DNA from: DATJZH01 sp035499215
GTDB taxonomy: Bacteria > Actinomycetota > Actinomycetes > Streptosporangiales > Streptosporangiaceae
Reading direction: 5' to 3'
Length of the DNA stretch: 5,064 bases
Assembly (NCBI GenBank): GCA_035499215.1
Contig: DATJZH010000378.1
Location: 1 to 5,064, forward strand
A program made the translations under genes and the position numbers. Under the pieces are notes generated by a model. That model was not told the DNA's origin. It did not search any database and worked only from the letters and a program-made list of their open reading frames with translations. Within the stretch, counting starts at the first letter, position 1; each line of letters starts with the position of its first letter. Positions 1-5,064 of the stretch are shown here, piece by piece.

Positions 1-71
1 GTTTCCGACGACGGGGCCAGGGCGCCCACTGCCTTTAGCCCGCCGGATGCAGCACCCGATGGGTATGGCCG

Positions 72-77
72 TAAAAT
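72..77 (+). promoter_or_regulatory. Candidate -10 box of the egt operon promoter
   Basis: The hexamer TAAAAT lies in a short AT-rich island (TAAAATAT) in otherwise GC-rich sequence, about 120 bases before the egtA start. It differs from the consensus TATAAT at one position. No good -35 box is visible at the normal spacing: TGCAGC at 48-53 is only a weak match. Transcription from it would begin near base 84 and give a leader of roughly 110 bases. The call rests on position and the one hexamer, so it is tentative. Confidence 0.35.
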
Positions 78-90
78 ATCCGTGTAGCCC

Positions 91-107
91 GGCCGCAACC
101 GGCGGCC
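91..107 (+). other. Hairpin in the egtA 5' leader
   Basis: GGCCGC (91-96) and GCGGCC (102-107) are perfect inverted copies around the 5-base loop AACCG. The hairpin would sit near the 5' end of the transcript if the -10 box at 72-77 is real. No T-run follows, so an intrinsic terminator is unlikely. It could stabilise the mRNA or be chance in GC-rich DNA. Confidence 0.3.
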
Positions 108-183
108 AACACCAAGGACGGCTGCAGTTCGGTCGCCCCGCACCGACCCGCGGTGGACAGAGTCAGTCCGCCGGCCCGGACCT

Positions 184-190
184 GGAGGGG
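184..190 (+). promoter_or_regulatory. Strong ribosome binding site of egtA
   Basis: GGAGGGG is a near-perfect Shine-Dalgarno sequence placed 5 bases before the ATG at 196. It fixes that ATG as the egtA start. The same frame is closed upstream by a TAG at 85-87. Confidence 0.8.
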
Positions 191-195
191 TCGTC

Positions 196-1491
196 ATGGC
201 CGTTCTGCATGCTGCAGGCAAGGACGCAGCTGATCAGGCCGAGTCGCTGACCGTCAGCGCCGCCTATGCCCGATCGCACCGGGCGGCGCTCGTCCCGTCG
301 GTGATCGGCTCGGTCGGGCTGGAGATCGAAACCCACCTCGTGGACCTGGACTCGGTGGCCGATGCCGTGGCCTGGGACCGGGTCGGCGCGATACCGGGCA
401 TCGTTCGCGCCGCCGCCGGACGAAGTGCGGTCACCCTGGAACCCGGCGGTCAGCTGGAGCTGTCCGGTCCGCCCGTTTCGGACATTCTGACCGCCGTCAC
501 CGAGCTGCAGCACGACGGGCACCGCGCCAGGCTGGCTCTTGCGGAGCTTCGCCTCGGCGTCGCCCATGCGGGTGCCGATCCCCTCCGGCCACCTCGGAGG
601 GTCAATCCGCGCCCGCGTTATGCCGCCATGGAACAGCATTTCGCCGCCACCGGCAAGGCGGGAGCGGGTGCGATAATGATGGACTCCACGGCGGCGATGC
701 AGGTCAACCTGCAGGCAGGGCCGCGGCGTGGCTGGCCTGAGCGCGTGGCCCGCGCGAACCGGCTCGGGCCGACGCTGGTAGCGATCTCGGCGAGCTCGCC
801 CTGGCTGCGGGGACGCGATACCGGGTGGAAGTCGGCACGTCAGCGGGCATGGGGCCGCCTCGATGCCCGAGCCTGCGGTCCGGTTCCCGGCTGCATCGCG
901 TCGACCGGGACATCCGATGCTGCCGTCGACCCCGCTTCGGCCTGGGCGCGCTACGCTCTGCGCGCTCCGGTGGTCTTTGTCCGGACGCACGGGGACGACG
1001 TAGCGGCCGTGCGCACGTCGGTCCCGTTCGAGCAGTGGGCGAGCGGCGCGGTCCGGCTGGGCGGGAGGGTCCCGACGGCGGCTGATTTCGATACCCACCT
1101 CACCACGCTGTTTCCCCCGGTGCGGCTGCGCGGCTACCTCGAGCTGCGTTACCTCGACATGACCGCGCCACGGTGGTGGCCGGCGATCGCCGCGGTCGTC
1201 ACGACCCTGATGGACGACCCGGTCGCGGCCGATCTGGCGACGGAGGCGACGGAGCGAACCGCGCTGATGTGGACGAAGGCGGCACGCGAGGGGCTGAATG
1301 ACGCCGTGCTCGCCGACTCCGCCCGCCGCTGCATGCGGATCGCCGCCGAGCGGGTCCCCGCCCCGCTCGTCCCCGCAGTCGCCGATCTGGCCGAGCTCGT
1401 CGAGTCAGGTCGGTGCCCCGGTGACCTGCTGGCCCGGCGCATCGCCGAAATCGGACCGCAAGCCGCATTCGAGGAGCTAGCCCATGCATGA
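196..1491 (+). CDS. egtA: Glutamate-cysteine ligase EgtA (ergothioneine biosynthesis)
   Basis: EgtA is the ATP-dependent cytoplasmic ligase that joins L-glutamate and L-cysteine into gamma-glutamylcysteine, the sulfur donor used by EgtB. At 431 residues the length is normal for the actinobacterial family (GCS2-type ligase fold). Visible family signatures are GLEIETHLVDL (residues 41-51), LEPGGQLELSGPP (81-93), MMDSTAAMQVNL (161-172), SSPWLRGRDTGWKSARQ (200-216) and RGYLELRYLD (312-321); the acidic residues in the first two and the last are expected in the metal-ATP site. The ATG at 196 follows a strong Shine-Dalgarno sequence. The 3' end overlaps egtB by 8 bases. One oddity is Asp163, where I recall Cys in the usual MMCSTA motif. 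A plain gamma-glutamylcysteine ligase for another thiol pathway is the only alternative, and the neighbours make EgtA much more likely. Confidence 0.93.
   Translation: MAVLHAAGKDAADQAESLTVSAAYARSHRAALVPSVIGSVGLEIETHLVDLDSVADAVAWDRVGAIPGIVRAAAGRSAVTLEPGGQLELSGPPVSDILTAVTELQHDGHRARLALAELRLGVAHAGADPLRPPRRVNPRPRYAAMEQHFAATGKAGAGAIMMDSTAAMQVNLQAGPRRGWPERVARANRLGPTLVAISASSPWLRGRDTGWKSARQRAWGRLDARACGPVPGCIASTGTSDAAVDPASAWARYALRAPVVFVRTHGDDVAAVRTSVPFEQWASGAVRLGGRVPTAADFDTHLTTLFPPVRLRGYLELRYLDMTAPRWWPAIAAVVTTLMDDPVAADLATEATERTALMWTKAAREGLNDAVLADSARRCMRIAAERVPAPLVPAVADLAELVESGRCPGDLLARRIAEIGPQAAFEELAHA
1471..1476 (+). promoter_or_regulatory. Ribosome binding site of egtB inside egtA
   Basis: GAGGAG lies in the last codons of egtA, 7 bases before the egtB ATG at 1484. 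It supports that start. The nearby ATG at 1488, which overlaps the egtA stop as ATGA, is in another frame and does not give EgtB. Confidence 0.65.
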
Positions 1492-2746
1492 GCACGTTGT
1501 CCGCGATCTGGAGCGCGCCCGCGCTCGTACGCTGCAGCTGACCGACCTGGACGAGCCAACGTTGCTGGCCCAGCACGACCCGCTGATGAGCCCGCTCGTC
1601 TGGGATCTCGCGCACGTCGGCCAGCAGGAGGAACTCTGGCTGCTGCGCGGCGGCGATCTCACCCGGCCGGGAATGCTGGCCCCGGAGGTGGACTCGCTGT
1701 ACGACGCGTTCAAGCACGCACGCGCCGACCGTCCGTCACTGCCGCTGCTGCCGCCCGTCGAGGCGAGAGCGTTCAACTACGAGGTCCGTGGCCGGGTGCT
1801 CGACCTGCTGGAGCGCACCCCCGAAGAGGACCTGTTCACCGCGGGCATGGTCGTCCAGCACGAAGAGCAGCACGACGAGACGATGTACGCGACCCTGCAG
1901 CTGCGGCAGGGGCCGCCCGTTCTCATCGCCCGACGGCCCTTGCCGCAGGGTCGCCGGGTCGAGGACAAGCGCGTCTTCGTGGCCGGCGGCCAGTTCGCGC
2001 TCGGTGTCGACGCGGCCAGCGAGCCGTTCTCGCTCGACAACGAACGGCCCGCTCATACCGTCGATGTCGCGCCGTTCTGGATCGGGCGGGTGCCGGTGAG
2101 CAACCGGCAGTGGCGCGACTTCGTCGCCGACGGCGGCTATCACCGCCAGGGCTTGTGGTCGGCGCGTGGCTGGGCGCATCGGGCCGGCGCCGGCCTGGAG
2201 CGGCCGGGATTCTGGACCGAGGAGGGCACCCGCCGGCGGTTCGGGATCGAGGAGGACGTGCCGCCGGATGAGCCGGTTCAGCACGTCTGCTACTTCGAGG
2301 CGGAGGCGTTCGCCAAGTGGGCCGGCGCCCGGCTGCCAACCGAGATCGAATGGGAGAAGGCCTGCGCCTGGGACGCTGCCCGCGGGGCCAGGCGAAGATG
2401 GCCGTGGGGATCGTCGGCGCCGACTCCGGAACTGGCCAACCTGGGCGGGCTGGGGCTGCGGCCCGCTCCCGTCGGGGCCTACCCGGGGGGTGCATCGGCC
2501 TGCGGCGCCGAGCAGATGATCGGTGACGTGTGGGAGTGGACGTCGTCAGACTTCACTCCGTGGCCGGGGTTTGCGCCGATGATCTACCGTGCCTATAGCG
2601 AGCCGTTTTTCGGCGGGGACTACAAGGTGCTGCGCGGCGGGTCCTGGGCCGTCGCCCCGTCCACGATCCGGCCGTCGTTCCGTAACTGGGATCATCCGAT
2701 CAGACGGCAGATCTTCACGGGCGTGCGGCTGGCCTGGGACGCCTGA
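1484..2746 (+). CDS. egtB: Hercynine oxygenase / sulfoxide synthase EgtB
   Basis: EgtB is a non-haem Fe(II), O2-dependent enzyme that forms the C-S bond between hercynine and gamma-glutamylcysteine and oxidises the sulfur to the sulfoxide. The 420-residue protein has the usual two parts: an N-terminal DinB-like helical domain (about 1-150) and a C-terminal formylglycine-generating-enzyme-like (FGE-sulfatase) domain (about 160-420). The iron-binding histidines are His44 (WDLAHVGQQEE) and His126 and His130 (HEEQHDETM). By comparison with the Mycobacterium thermoresistibile enzyme as I recall it, Arg80, Arg83, Asp403 and Arg407 (NWDHPIRR) match its gamma-glutamylcysteine-binding residues. Tyr368 in MIYRAYSEPFF probably matches its catalytic tyrosine 377. 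GDVWEWTSSDF (348-357) and LRGGSWAVAP (383-392) are typical FGE-domain motifs. The start overlaps egtA by 8 bases and the stop directly abuts the egtC GTG, which suggests translational coupling. Confidence 0.96.
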   Translation: MHEHVVRDLERARARTLQLTDLDEPTLLAQHDPLMSPLVWDLAHVGQQEELWLLRGGDLTRPGMLAPEVDSLYDAFKHARADRPSLPLLPPVEARAFNYEVRGRVLDLLERTPEEDLFTAGMVVQHEEQHDETMYATLQLRQGPPVLIARRPLPQGRRVEDKRVFVAGGQFALGVDAASEPFSLDNERPAHTVDVAPFWIGRVPVSNRQWRDFVADGGYHRQGLWSARGWAHRAGAGLERPGFWTEEGTRRRFGIEEDVPPDEPVQHVCYFEAEAFAKWAGARLPTEIEWEKACAWDAARGARRRWPWGSSAPTPELANLGGLGLRPAPVGAYPGGASACGAEQMIGDVWEWTSSDFTPWPGFAPMIYRAYSEPFFGGDYKVLRGGSWAVAPSTIRPSFRNWDHPIRRQIFTGVRLAWDA

Positions 2747-3439
2747 GTGTGCCGTCACCTGGCCTGGCTGGGCGCGCCGCGCTCGCTCAGTGAGCTCTTG
2801 CTCGAACCGGAGCACGGCCTGCTCGTGCAGTCCTACGCCCCTCGCCGGCAGCTCAACGGCCTGATGAATGCCGACGGGTGGGGCATCGGGTTCTTTGCAG
2901 GGTCGCGCCGGGAACCCGCGCGCTGGCGATCGAACCGGCCGTTGTGGAGCGATGCGTCGTTCGCGTCGGTGGCCCCGGTGATCTCCTCGACATGCGTGCT
3001 GGCGGCAGTGCGCTCAGCTACCCCCGCGATGCCGGCGGATGAGACTGCCGCCGCGCCGTTCCAGTCGGGGCAGTGGCTGCTGTCGCACAACGGCATCGTC
3101 GACCGGGCGGTGCTCGGACCGCACCCCGCGGCCGAGTCAGTCTGTGACGCCGCCCAGCTGGCAGCGCACCTATTCGAGTTCGGCCCCGAGCGGGCGGGCG
3201 AGTTCGTCGCCGCGCTAGGCAGGCGCGATCCCGGCGCGCGGCTGAACCTCCTGCTCACCAACGGGCGTCGGGTTCTGGCCACCCGGTGGAAGGACACGCT
3301 CAGCGTTCTTCGGACCGACGATGGCGTCGTCGTCGCCAGCGAGCCCTACGACGACGACCCGCGCTGGGCCGACGTCCCCGATCACCACCTCGTCGACGTT
3401 ACGGCTGACGCCGTGACCACTACCGATCTGGAGACATGA
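2747..3439 (+). CDS. egtC: Gamma-glutamyl-hercynylcysteine sulfoxide amidase EgtC
   Basis: EgtC is a class II glutamine-amidotransferase-like (Ntn) hydrolase that removes the glutamate from gamma-glutamyl-hercynylcysteine sulfoxide, leaving hercynylcysteine sulfoxide for C-S cleavage. The protein has 230 residues, normal for the family. It begins MCRHLAWLG, so removal of the initiator methionine exposes Cys2, the N-terminal nucleophile. This requirement fixes the GTG at 2747 as the start. Other family features are QSYAPRRQLNGLMNADGWGIGFF (28-50, with the NADGWG motif at 41-46), Arg89 in AAVRSAT, SHNG (113-116, expected oxyanion-hole region) and ASEPYDDDP.W near the C-terminus. The gene starts immediately after the egtB stop (TGAGTG) with only a weak GGGA at 2736-2739 upstream, so it probably depends on ribosomes finishing egtB. 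A general class II glutamine amidotransferase is a poor alternative, because no synthase domain is attached. Confidence 0.95.
   Translation: MCRHLAWLGAPRSLSELLLEPEHGLLVQSYAPRRQLNGLMNADGWGIGFFAGSRREPARWRSNRPLWSDASFASVAPVISSTCVLAAVRSATPAMPADETAAAPFQSGQWLLSHNGIVDRAVLGPHPAAESVCDAAQLAAHLFEFGPERAGEFVAALGRRDPGARLNLLLTNGRRVLATRWKDTLSVLRTDDGVVVASEPYDDDPRWADVPDHHLVDVTADAVTTTDLET
3430..3434 (+). promoter_or_regulatory. Ribosome binding site of egtD
   Basis: GGAGA lies at the end of egtC, 8 bases before the egtD ATG at 3443. An earlier ATG at 3436 overlaps the egtC stop (ATGA) but is out of frame with EgtD, so 3443 is the start. Confidence 0.6.
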
Positions 3440-3442
3440 CTG

Positions 3443-4414
3443 ATGGCAGCGGAGAATCGTGTCCAGGCTCAGCCCGGCCGGTACCTCGACGCGCTGCGCG
3501 CGGATGTGCGGGCCGGCCTTACCGCGACCCCGAAGACACTGCCACCAAAGTATTTCTACGACGCACGTGGCAGTGAGCTGTTCGATGAGATCACCCGTCT
3601 GCCGGAGTACTACCTGACCCGGGCCGAGACGTCAATCCTGCAGCGGCACGCCGCCGAGATCGCCGGGCTGTCGCGGTGCGAGTCGCTTGTCGAGCTTGGC
3701 AGCGGTACCTCAGCCAAGACCCGGCTGCTGCTGCGCGCGCTGATCGACGGCGGAACCCTGCGCGAATTCGTGCCGTTCGACCTCGACCCGGCCGTGCTCA
3801 CCGAAGCCAGCGACGCGCTGGCAGCGGAGTACCCTGGCCTGCGGATCGCGCCATTCGTCGGCGACTTCGACCGCGACCTCGCCGCGATCCCCGCCAGCGG
3901 ACGCCGGACTATCGCGTTCATCGGCTCCACGATCGGCAACCTTGAACCGTCGGCGCGGGCGAACTTCCTGACGCAGGTTGGCGTCGCGCTGCGTCCCGGA
4001 GACACCTTCCTCCTCGGGACAGACCTGGTGAAGGATGCCGGCCGTTTGCAGCGCGCTTACGACGACGCGTCCGGCGTGACGGCGGACTTCAACCGCAATG
4101 TCCTGATGGTCGTCAACCGGGAACTGGGCGCCGACTTCGCCGTCGAGGAGTTCCAGCACGTCGCGGTCTGGGACGCCGCCAACGAATGGATCGAGATGCG
4201 GCTACGGCCGGTGCGCGAGCAGCAGGTCACGATCAGCGATCTCGGCCTGACGGTCTCCTTTGCCGCTGGAGAAGAACTGCGCACGGAGATCTCAGCCAAG
4301 TTCCGCCGCGACAACCTCGACGCTGAACTCGCCGCGGCCGGACTGCAGACGCTGCGGTTCTGGACCGACCCGGACGGCGAGTTCGGCCTGACGCTGGCAC
4401 AGTTGCCAGAGTGA
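3443..4414 (+). CDS. egtD: L-histidine N(alpha)-methyltransferase EgtD
   Basis: EgtD uses three S-adenosylmethionine molecules to trimethylate the alpha-amino group of histidine, giving hercynine, the betaine substrate of EgtB. The 323-residue length is typical. The N-terminal histidine-binding region carries LPPKYFYDARGSELFDEI (33-50) and LPEYYLTRAE (53-62). The SAM-binding Rossmann core has motif I VELGSGTSAKT (83-93), FDLDPAVL (112-119) and AFIGSTIGNLEPS (158-170). Tyr56, Asn166, Tyr206, Glu282 and Ser284, the histidine-binding residues I recall for the Mycobacterium smegmatis enzyme, occur here at the same numbers. The C-terminal motif is LRTEISAKF (279-287). The gene begins 3 bases after egtC behind a GGAGA site and is the last gene of the operon; the next recognisable structure is a possible terminator about 12 bases after the stop. 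Confidence 0.97.
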   Translation: MAAENRVQAQPGRYLDALRADVRAGLTATPKTLPPKYFYDARGSELFDEITRLPEYYLTRAETSILQRHAAEIAGLSRCESLVELGSGTSAKTRLLLRALIDGGTLREFVPFDLDPAVLTEASDALAAEYPGLRIAPFVGDFDRDLAAIPASGRRTIAFIGSTIGNLEPSARANFLTQVGVALRPGDTFLLGTDLVKDAGRLQRAYDDASGVTADFNRNVLMVVNRELGADFAVEEFQHVAVWDAANEWIEMRLRPVREQQVTISDLGLTVSFAAGEELRTEISAKFRRDNLDAELAAAGLQTLRFWTDPDGEFGLTLAQLPE

Positions 4415-4425
4415 ACTCAGGACCC

Positions 4426-4479
4426 GGCGGACGGAAGGCGGCAGGCTCACTTCACTGTCCTCCCTCGGCACCGTCCGCC
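4426..4479 (+). terminator. Possible transcription terminator after egtD
   Basis: GGCGGACGG (4426-4434) and CCGTCCGCC (4471-4479) are perfect 9-base inverted copies, beginning 12 bases after the egtD stop. The 36-base loop can form a smaller stem of its own (GGCAG 4440-4444 with CTGTC 4455-4459, one G-U pair). No T-run follows, but T-less stem-loops are common at the ends of actinobacterial operons. The long loop lowers confidence. Confidence 0.4.
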
Positions 4480-4558
4480 CTGGACCCGCTCATGATCGGC
4501 GGCCGTCTTGCCGTCGCAGACGCTACGGTCCCATCACACTGGCGACGAGAACAAAGAG

Positions 4559-4654
4559 TGCTGGACGGGAAGGGCGCCGACAAGGCCGTCTGTGCGGCAG
4601 GTAAGTCAGGCCCGAGGGCCGACAACGTGGTCGCCCTTCCCGTGTAAGCCAGCA
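4559..4654. repeat. Two-part inverted repeat with 18 paired bases
   Basis: The inner arms ACGGGAAGGGCG (4565-4576) and CGCCCTTCCCGT (4632-4643) are perfect 12-base inverted copies. The outer arms TGCTGG (4559-4564) and CCAGCA (4649-4654) continue the stem after a 5-base bulge GTAAG (4644-4648). The 55-base apical part contains GGCC-CGAG-GGCC (4609-4620) as a small hairpin, and the direct repeat GCCGACAA at 4576-4583 and 4618-4625. GTAAG also occurs at 4601-4605. The pairing is too long for simple chance and suggests a structured RNA, a protein-binding site or the remnant of a mobile element. I cannot assign it to a family. Confidence 0.6.
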
Positions 4655-4659
4655 TGCGG

Positions 4660-4713
4660 CGTGGCGGGGCTGGCGGTCAAGTCATGCCGCCCAGAAATGC
4701 GCGCCCCGCCGCG
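4660..4713. repeat. GC-rich stem with nested inner stem
   Basis: CGTGGCGGGGC (4660-4670) pairs with GCCCCGCCGCG (4703-4713) over 11 positions with one G-T wobble. Inside it, GGCGG (4672-4676) pairs with CCGCC (4687-4691) around a 10-base loop, TCAAGTCATG. It follows the 4559-4654 inverted repeat by only 5 bases, so the two could be neighbouring helices of one folded transcript. High GC makes some pairing likely by chance. Confidence 0.45.
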
Positions 4714-4716
4714 ATT

Positions 4717-4731
4717 CCCGCTGACAGCGGG
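4717..4731. repeat. Compact hairpin, 6-bp stem and 3-base loop
   Basis: CCCGCT (4717-4722) and AGCGGG (4726-4731) are perfect inverted copies around the loop GAC. It begins 3 bases after the preceding stem. It is the first of three successive hairpins with 3-base loops. No function is known to me. Confidence 0.4.
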
Positions 4732-4745
4732 CAGGCTGGCGGAAA

Positions 4746-4758
4746 CCGGCGATGCCGG
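4746..4758. repeat. Compact hairpin, 5-bp stem and 3-base loop
   Basis: CCGGC (4746-4750) and GCCGG (4754-4758) are perfect inverted copies around the loop GAT. It is the second of the three hairpins. A competing 3-bp pairing, CGG-AAA-CCG at 4740-4748, overlaps its left arm. Confidence 0.3.
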
Positions 4759-4777
4759 ATGCGCTCCCCTGCGGACC

Positions 4778-4788
4778 TGGCAGTGCCA
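4778..4788. repeat. Small hairpin, 4-bp stem and 3-base loop
   Basis: TGGC (4778-4781) and GCCA (4785-4788) pair around the loop AGT. On its own it would be dismissed as chance; it is listed because it continues the series of short stem-loops at 4717 and 4746. Confidence 0.2.
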
Positions 4789-5064
4789 TCTGGGAACCGG
4801 CTGGAGAGGCTGGCCGAAGATCGTCCAGGGCAGCGCGGCATCCCGGATCAACCGGCAGCGGCGCATCTGCTTCCGGTAAACCCGGGCGCCGTTGCCACCA
4901 TCTCCGGCCTGCTGCGCTGGTCGGCCTCTGAAGGGCCACCTGAGCCCTACGCTGCCTGTGGCCGGGATCGGCTGCCCGCATATCAGGAAAGGTACTGACG
5001 CCCTGGGATAACTACCTGTTTCTAATCGCTTTAGCTGAATATCACAGAATCGCGCTCAACGAGC

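Larger units (their letters stand above)
4415..5064. other. Downstream non-coding region, no supported gene
   Basis: No frame on either strand gives a protein I recognise. The longer open stretches are rich in Arg, Pro, Ala and Gly and have mixed third-position bases, unlike the four egt genes. No EgtE-like (PLP-dependent lyase) sequence, tRNA, rRNA or transposase motif is visible. What the region does hold is a dense series of inverted repeats between 4426 and about 4790, GC-rich sequence with no clear organisation from 4790 to 5000, and an AT-rich patch at 5005-5050. It may be an intergenic spacer, a decayed gene or mobile element, or contain a structured RNA. Confidence 0.6.

Noticed and set aside
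20..27. GGGCGCCC palindrome as a terminator of the upstream gene
   Set aside because: It is an 8-base perfect palindrome with no loop and no T-run, which is common in high-GC DNA.
1..87. Possible 3' end of an upstream gene in frame 1, ending at TAG 85-87
   Set aside because: The frame is open for only 28 codons at the window edge, crosses the candidate promoter, and gives no recognisable peptide. It cannot be distinguished from chance.
163..1098. A 311-codon minus-strand open frame antisense to egtA
   Set aside because: It is a shadow of egtA's codon bias. Its product is Arg/Pro/Gly-rich with no recognised motif, while the plus-strand frame encodes a clear EgtA.
4592..4598. GTGCGGC as the 5' boundary of a group II intron
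   Set aside because: The five-base boundary motif is common by chance. I found no domain V hairpin downstream and no reverse-transcriptase sequence.
4592..4610. Resemblance of the minus strand (CTGACTTACCTGCC) to the 3' conserved box of a cobalamin riboswitch
   Set aside because: The other conserved parts, including the B12-box-like core that should lie upstream on the minus strand, are not visible. There is also no gene on the minus strand that it could control here.
4411..4647. A 78-codon open frame starting GTG that overlaps the egtD stop as GTGA
   Set aside because: The overlap looks like a coupled gene, but the third codon positions are only about two-thirds G or C, far below the egt genes. 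The product matches nothing I know, and the frame runs straight through the terminator-like repeat and both inner arms of the 4559-4654 inverted repeat.
4508..4998. Open frames of 86 to 123 codons on both strands in the downstream region
   Set aside because: They overlap one another on both strands, have no good ribosome binding sites and are Arg/Pro/Ala/Gly-rich with no domain signature. High-GC non-coding DNA gives such frames by chance.

Overview
The window comes from a high-GC organism, almost certainly an actinomycete. The genes strongly prefer G or C in third codon positions, one start is GTG, and the gene order matches the actinobacterial ergothioneine cluster. Nothing here fixes the genus. 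The lack of an egtE gene directly after egtD argues against a typical mycobacterial arrangement, where egtE usually follows.

Layout: (1) Bases 1-195 are a non-coding leader with a plausible -10 box, a 5'-UTR hairpin and a strong Shine-Dalgarno sequence. (2) Bases 196-4414 hold four complete, tightly packed plus-strand genes, egtA, egtB, egtC and egtD. egtA/egtB overlap by 8 bases, egtB/egtC abut with no gap, and egtC/egtD are 3 bases apart, so they very probably form one translationally coupled operon. (3) Bases 4415-5064 have no convincing gene. This stretch holds a probable terminator-like inverted repeat just after egtD, a two-part inverted repeat at 4559-4654, a run of GC-rich stem-loops to about 4790, further unexplained GC-rich sequence, and an abrupt AT-rich patch (about 37% GC) at 5005-5050.

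Pathway: EgtA makes gamma-glutamylcysteine. EgtD trimethylates histidine to hercynine. EgtB, a non-haem iron enzyme, joins the two with O2 to give the gamma-glutamyl-hercynylcysteine sulfoxide. EgtC removes the glutamate. The last step, C-S cleavage by the PLP enzyme EgtE, is not encoded here and would have to be supplied from elsewhere in the genome. All four enzymes keep the residues expected of active members of their families, as far as can be judged by eye.

The coding part is a known pathway, not a new system. The only part without an explanation is the structured non-coding region downstream of egtD.
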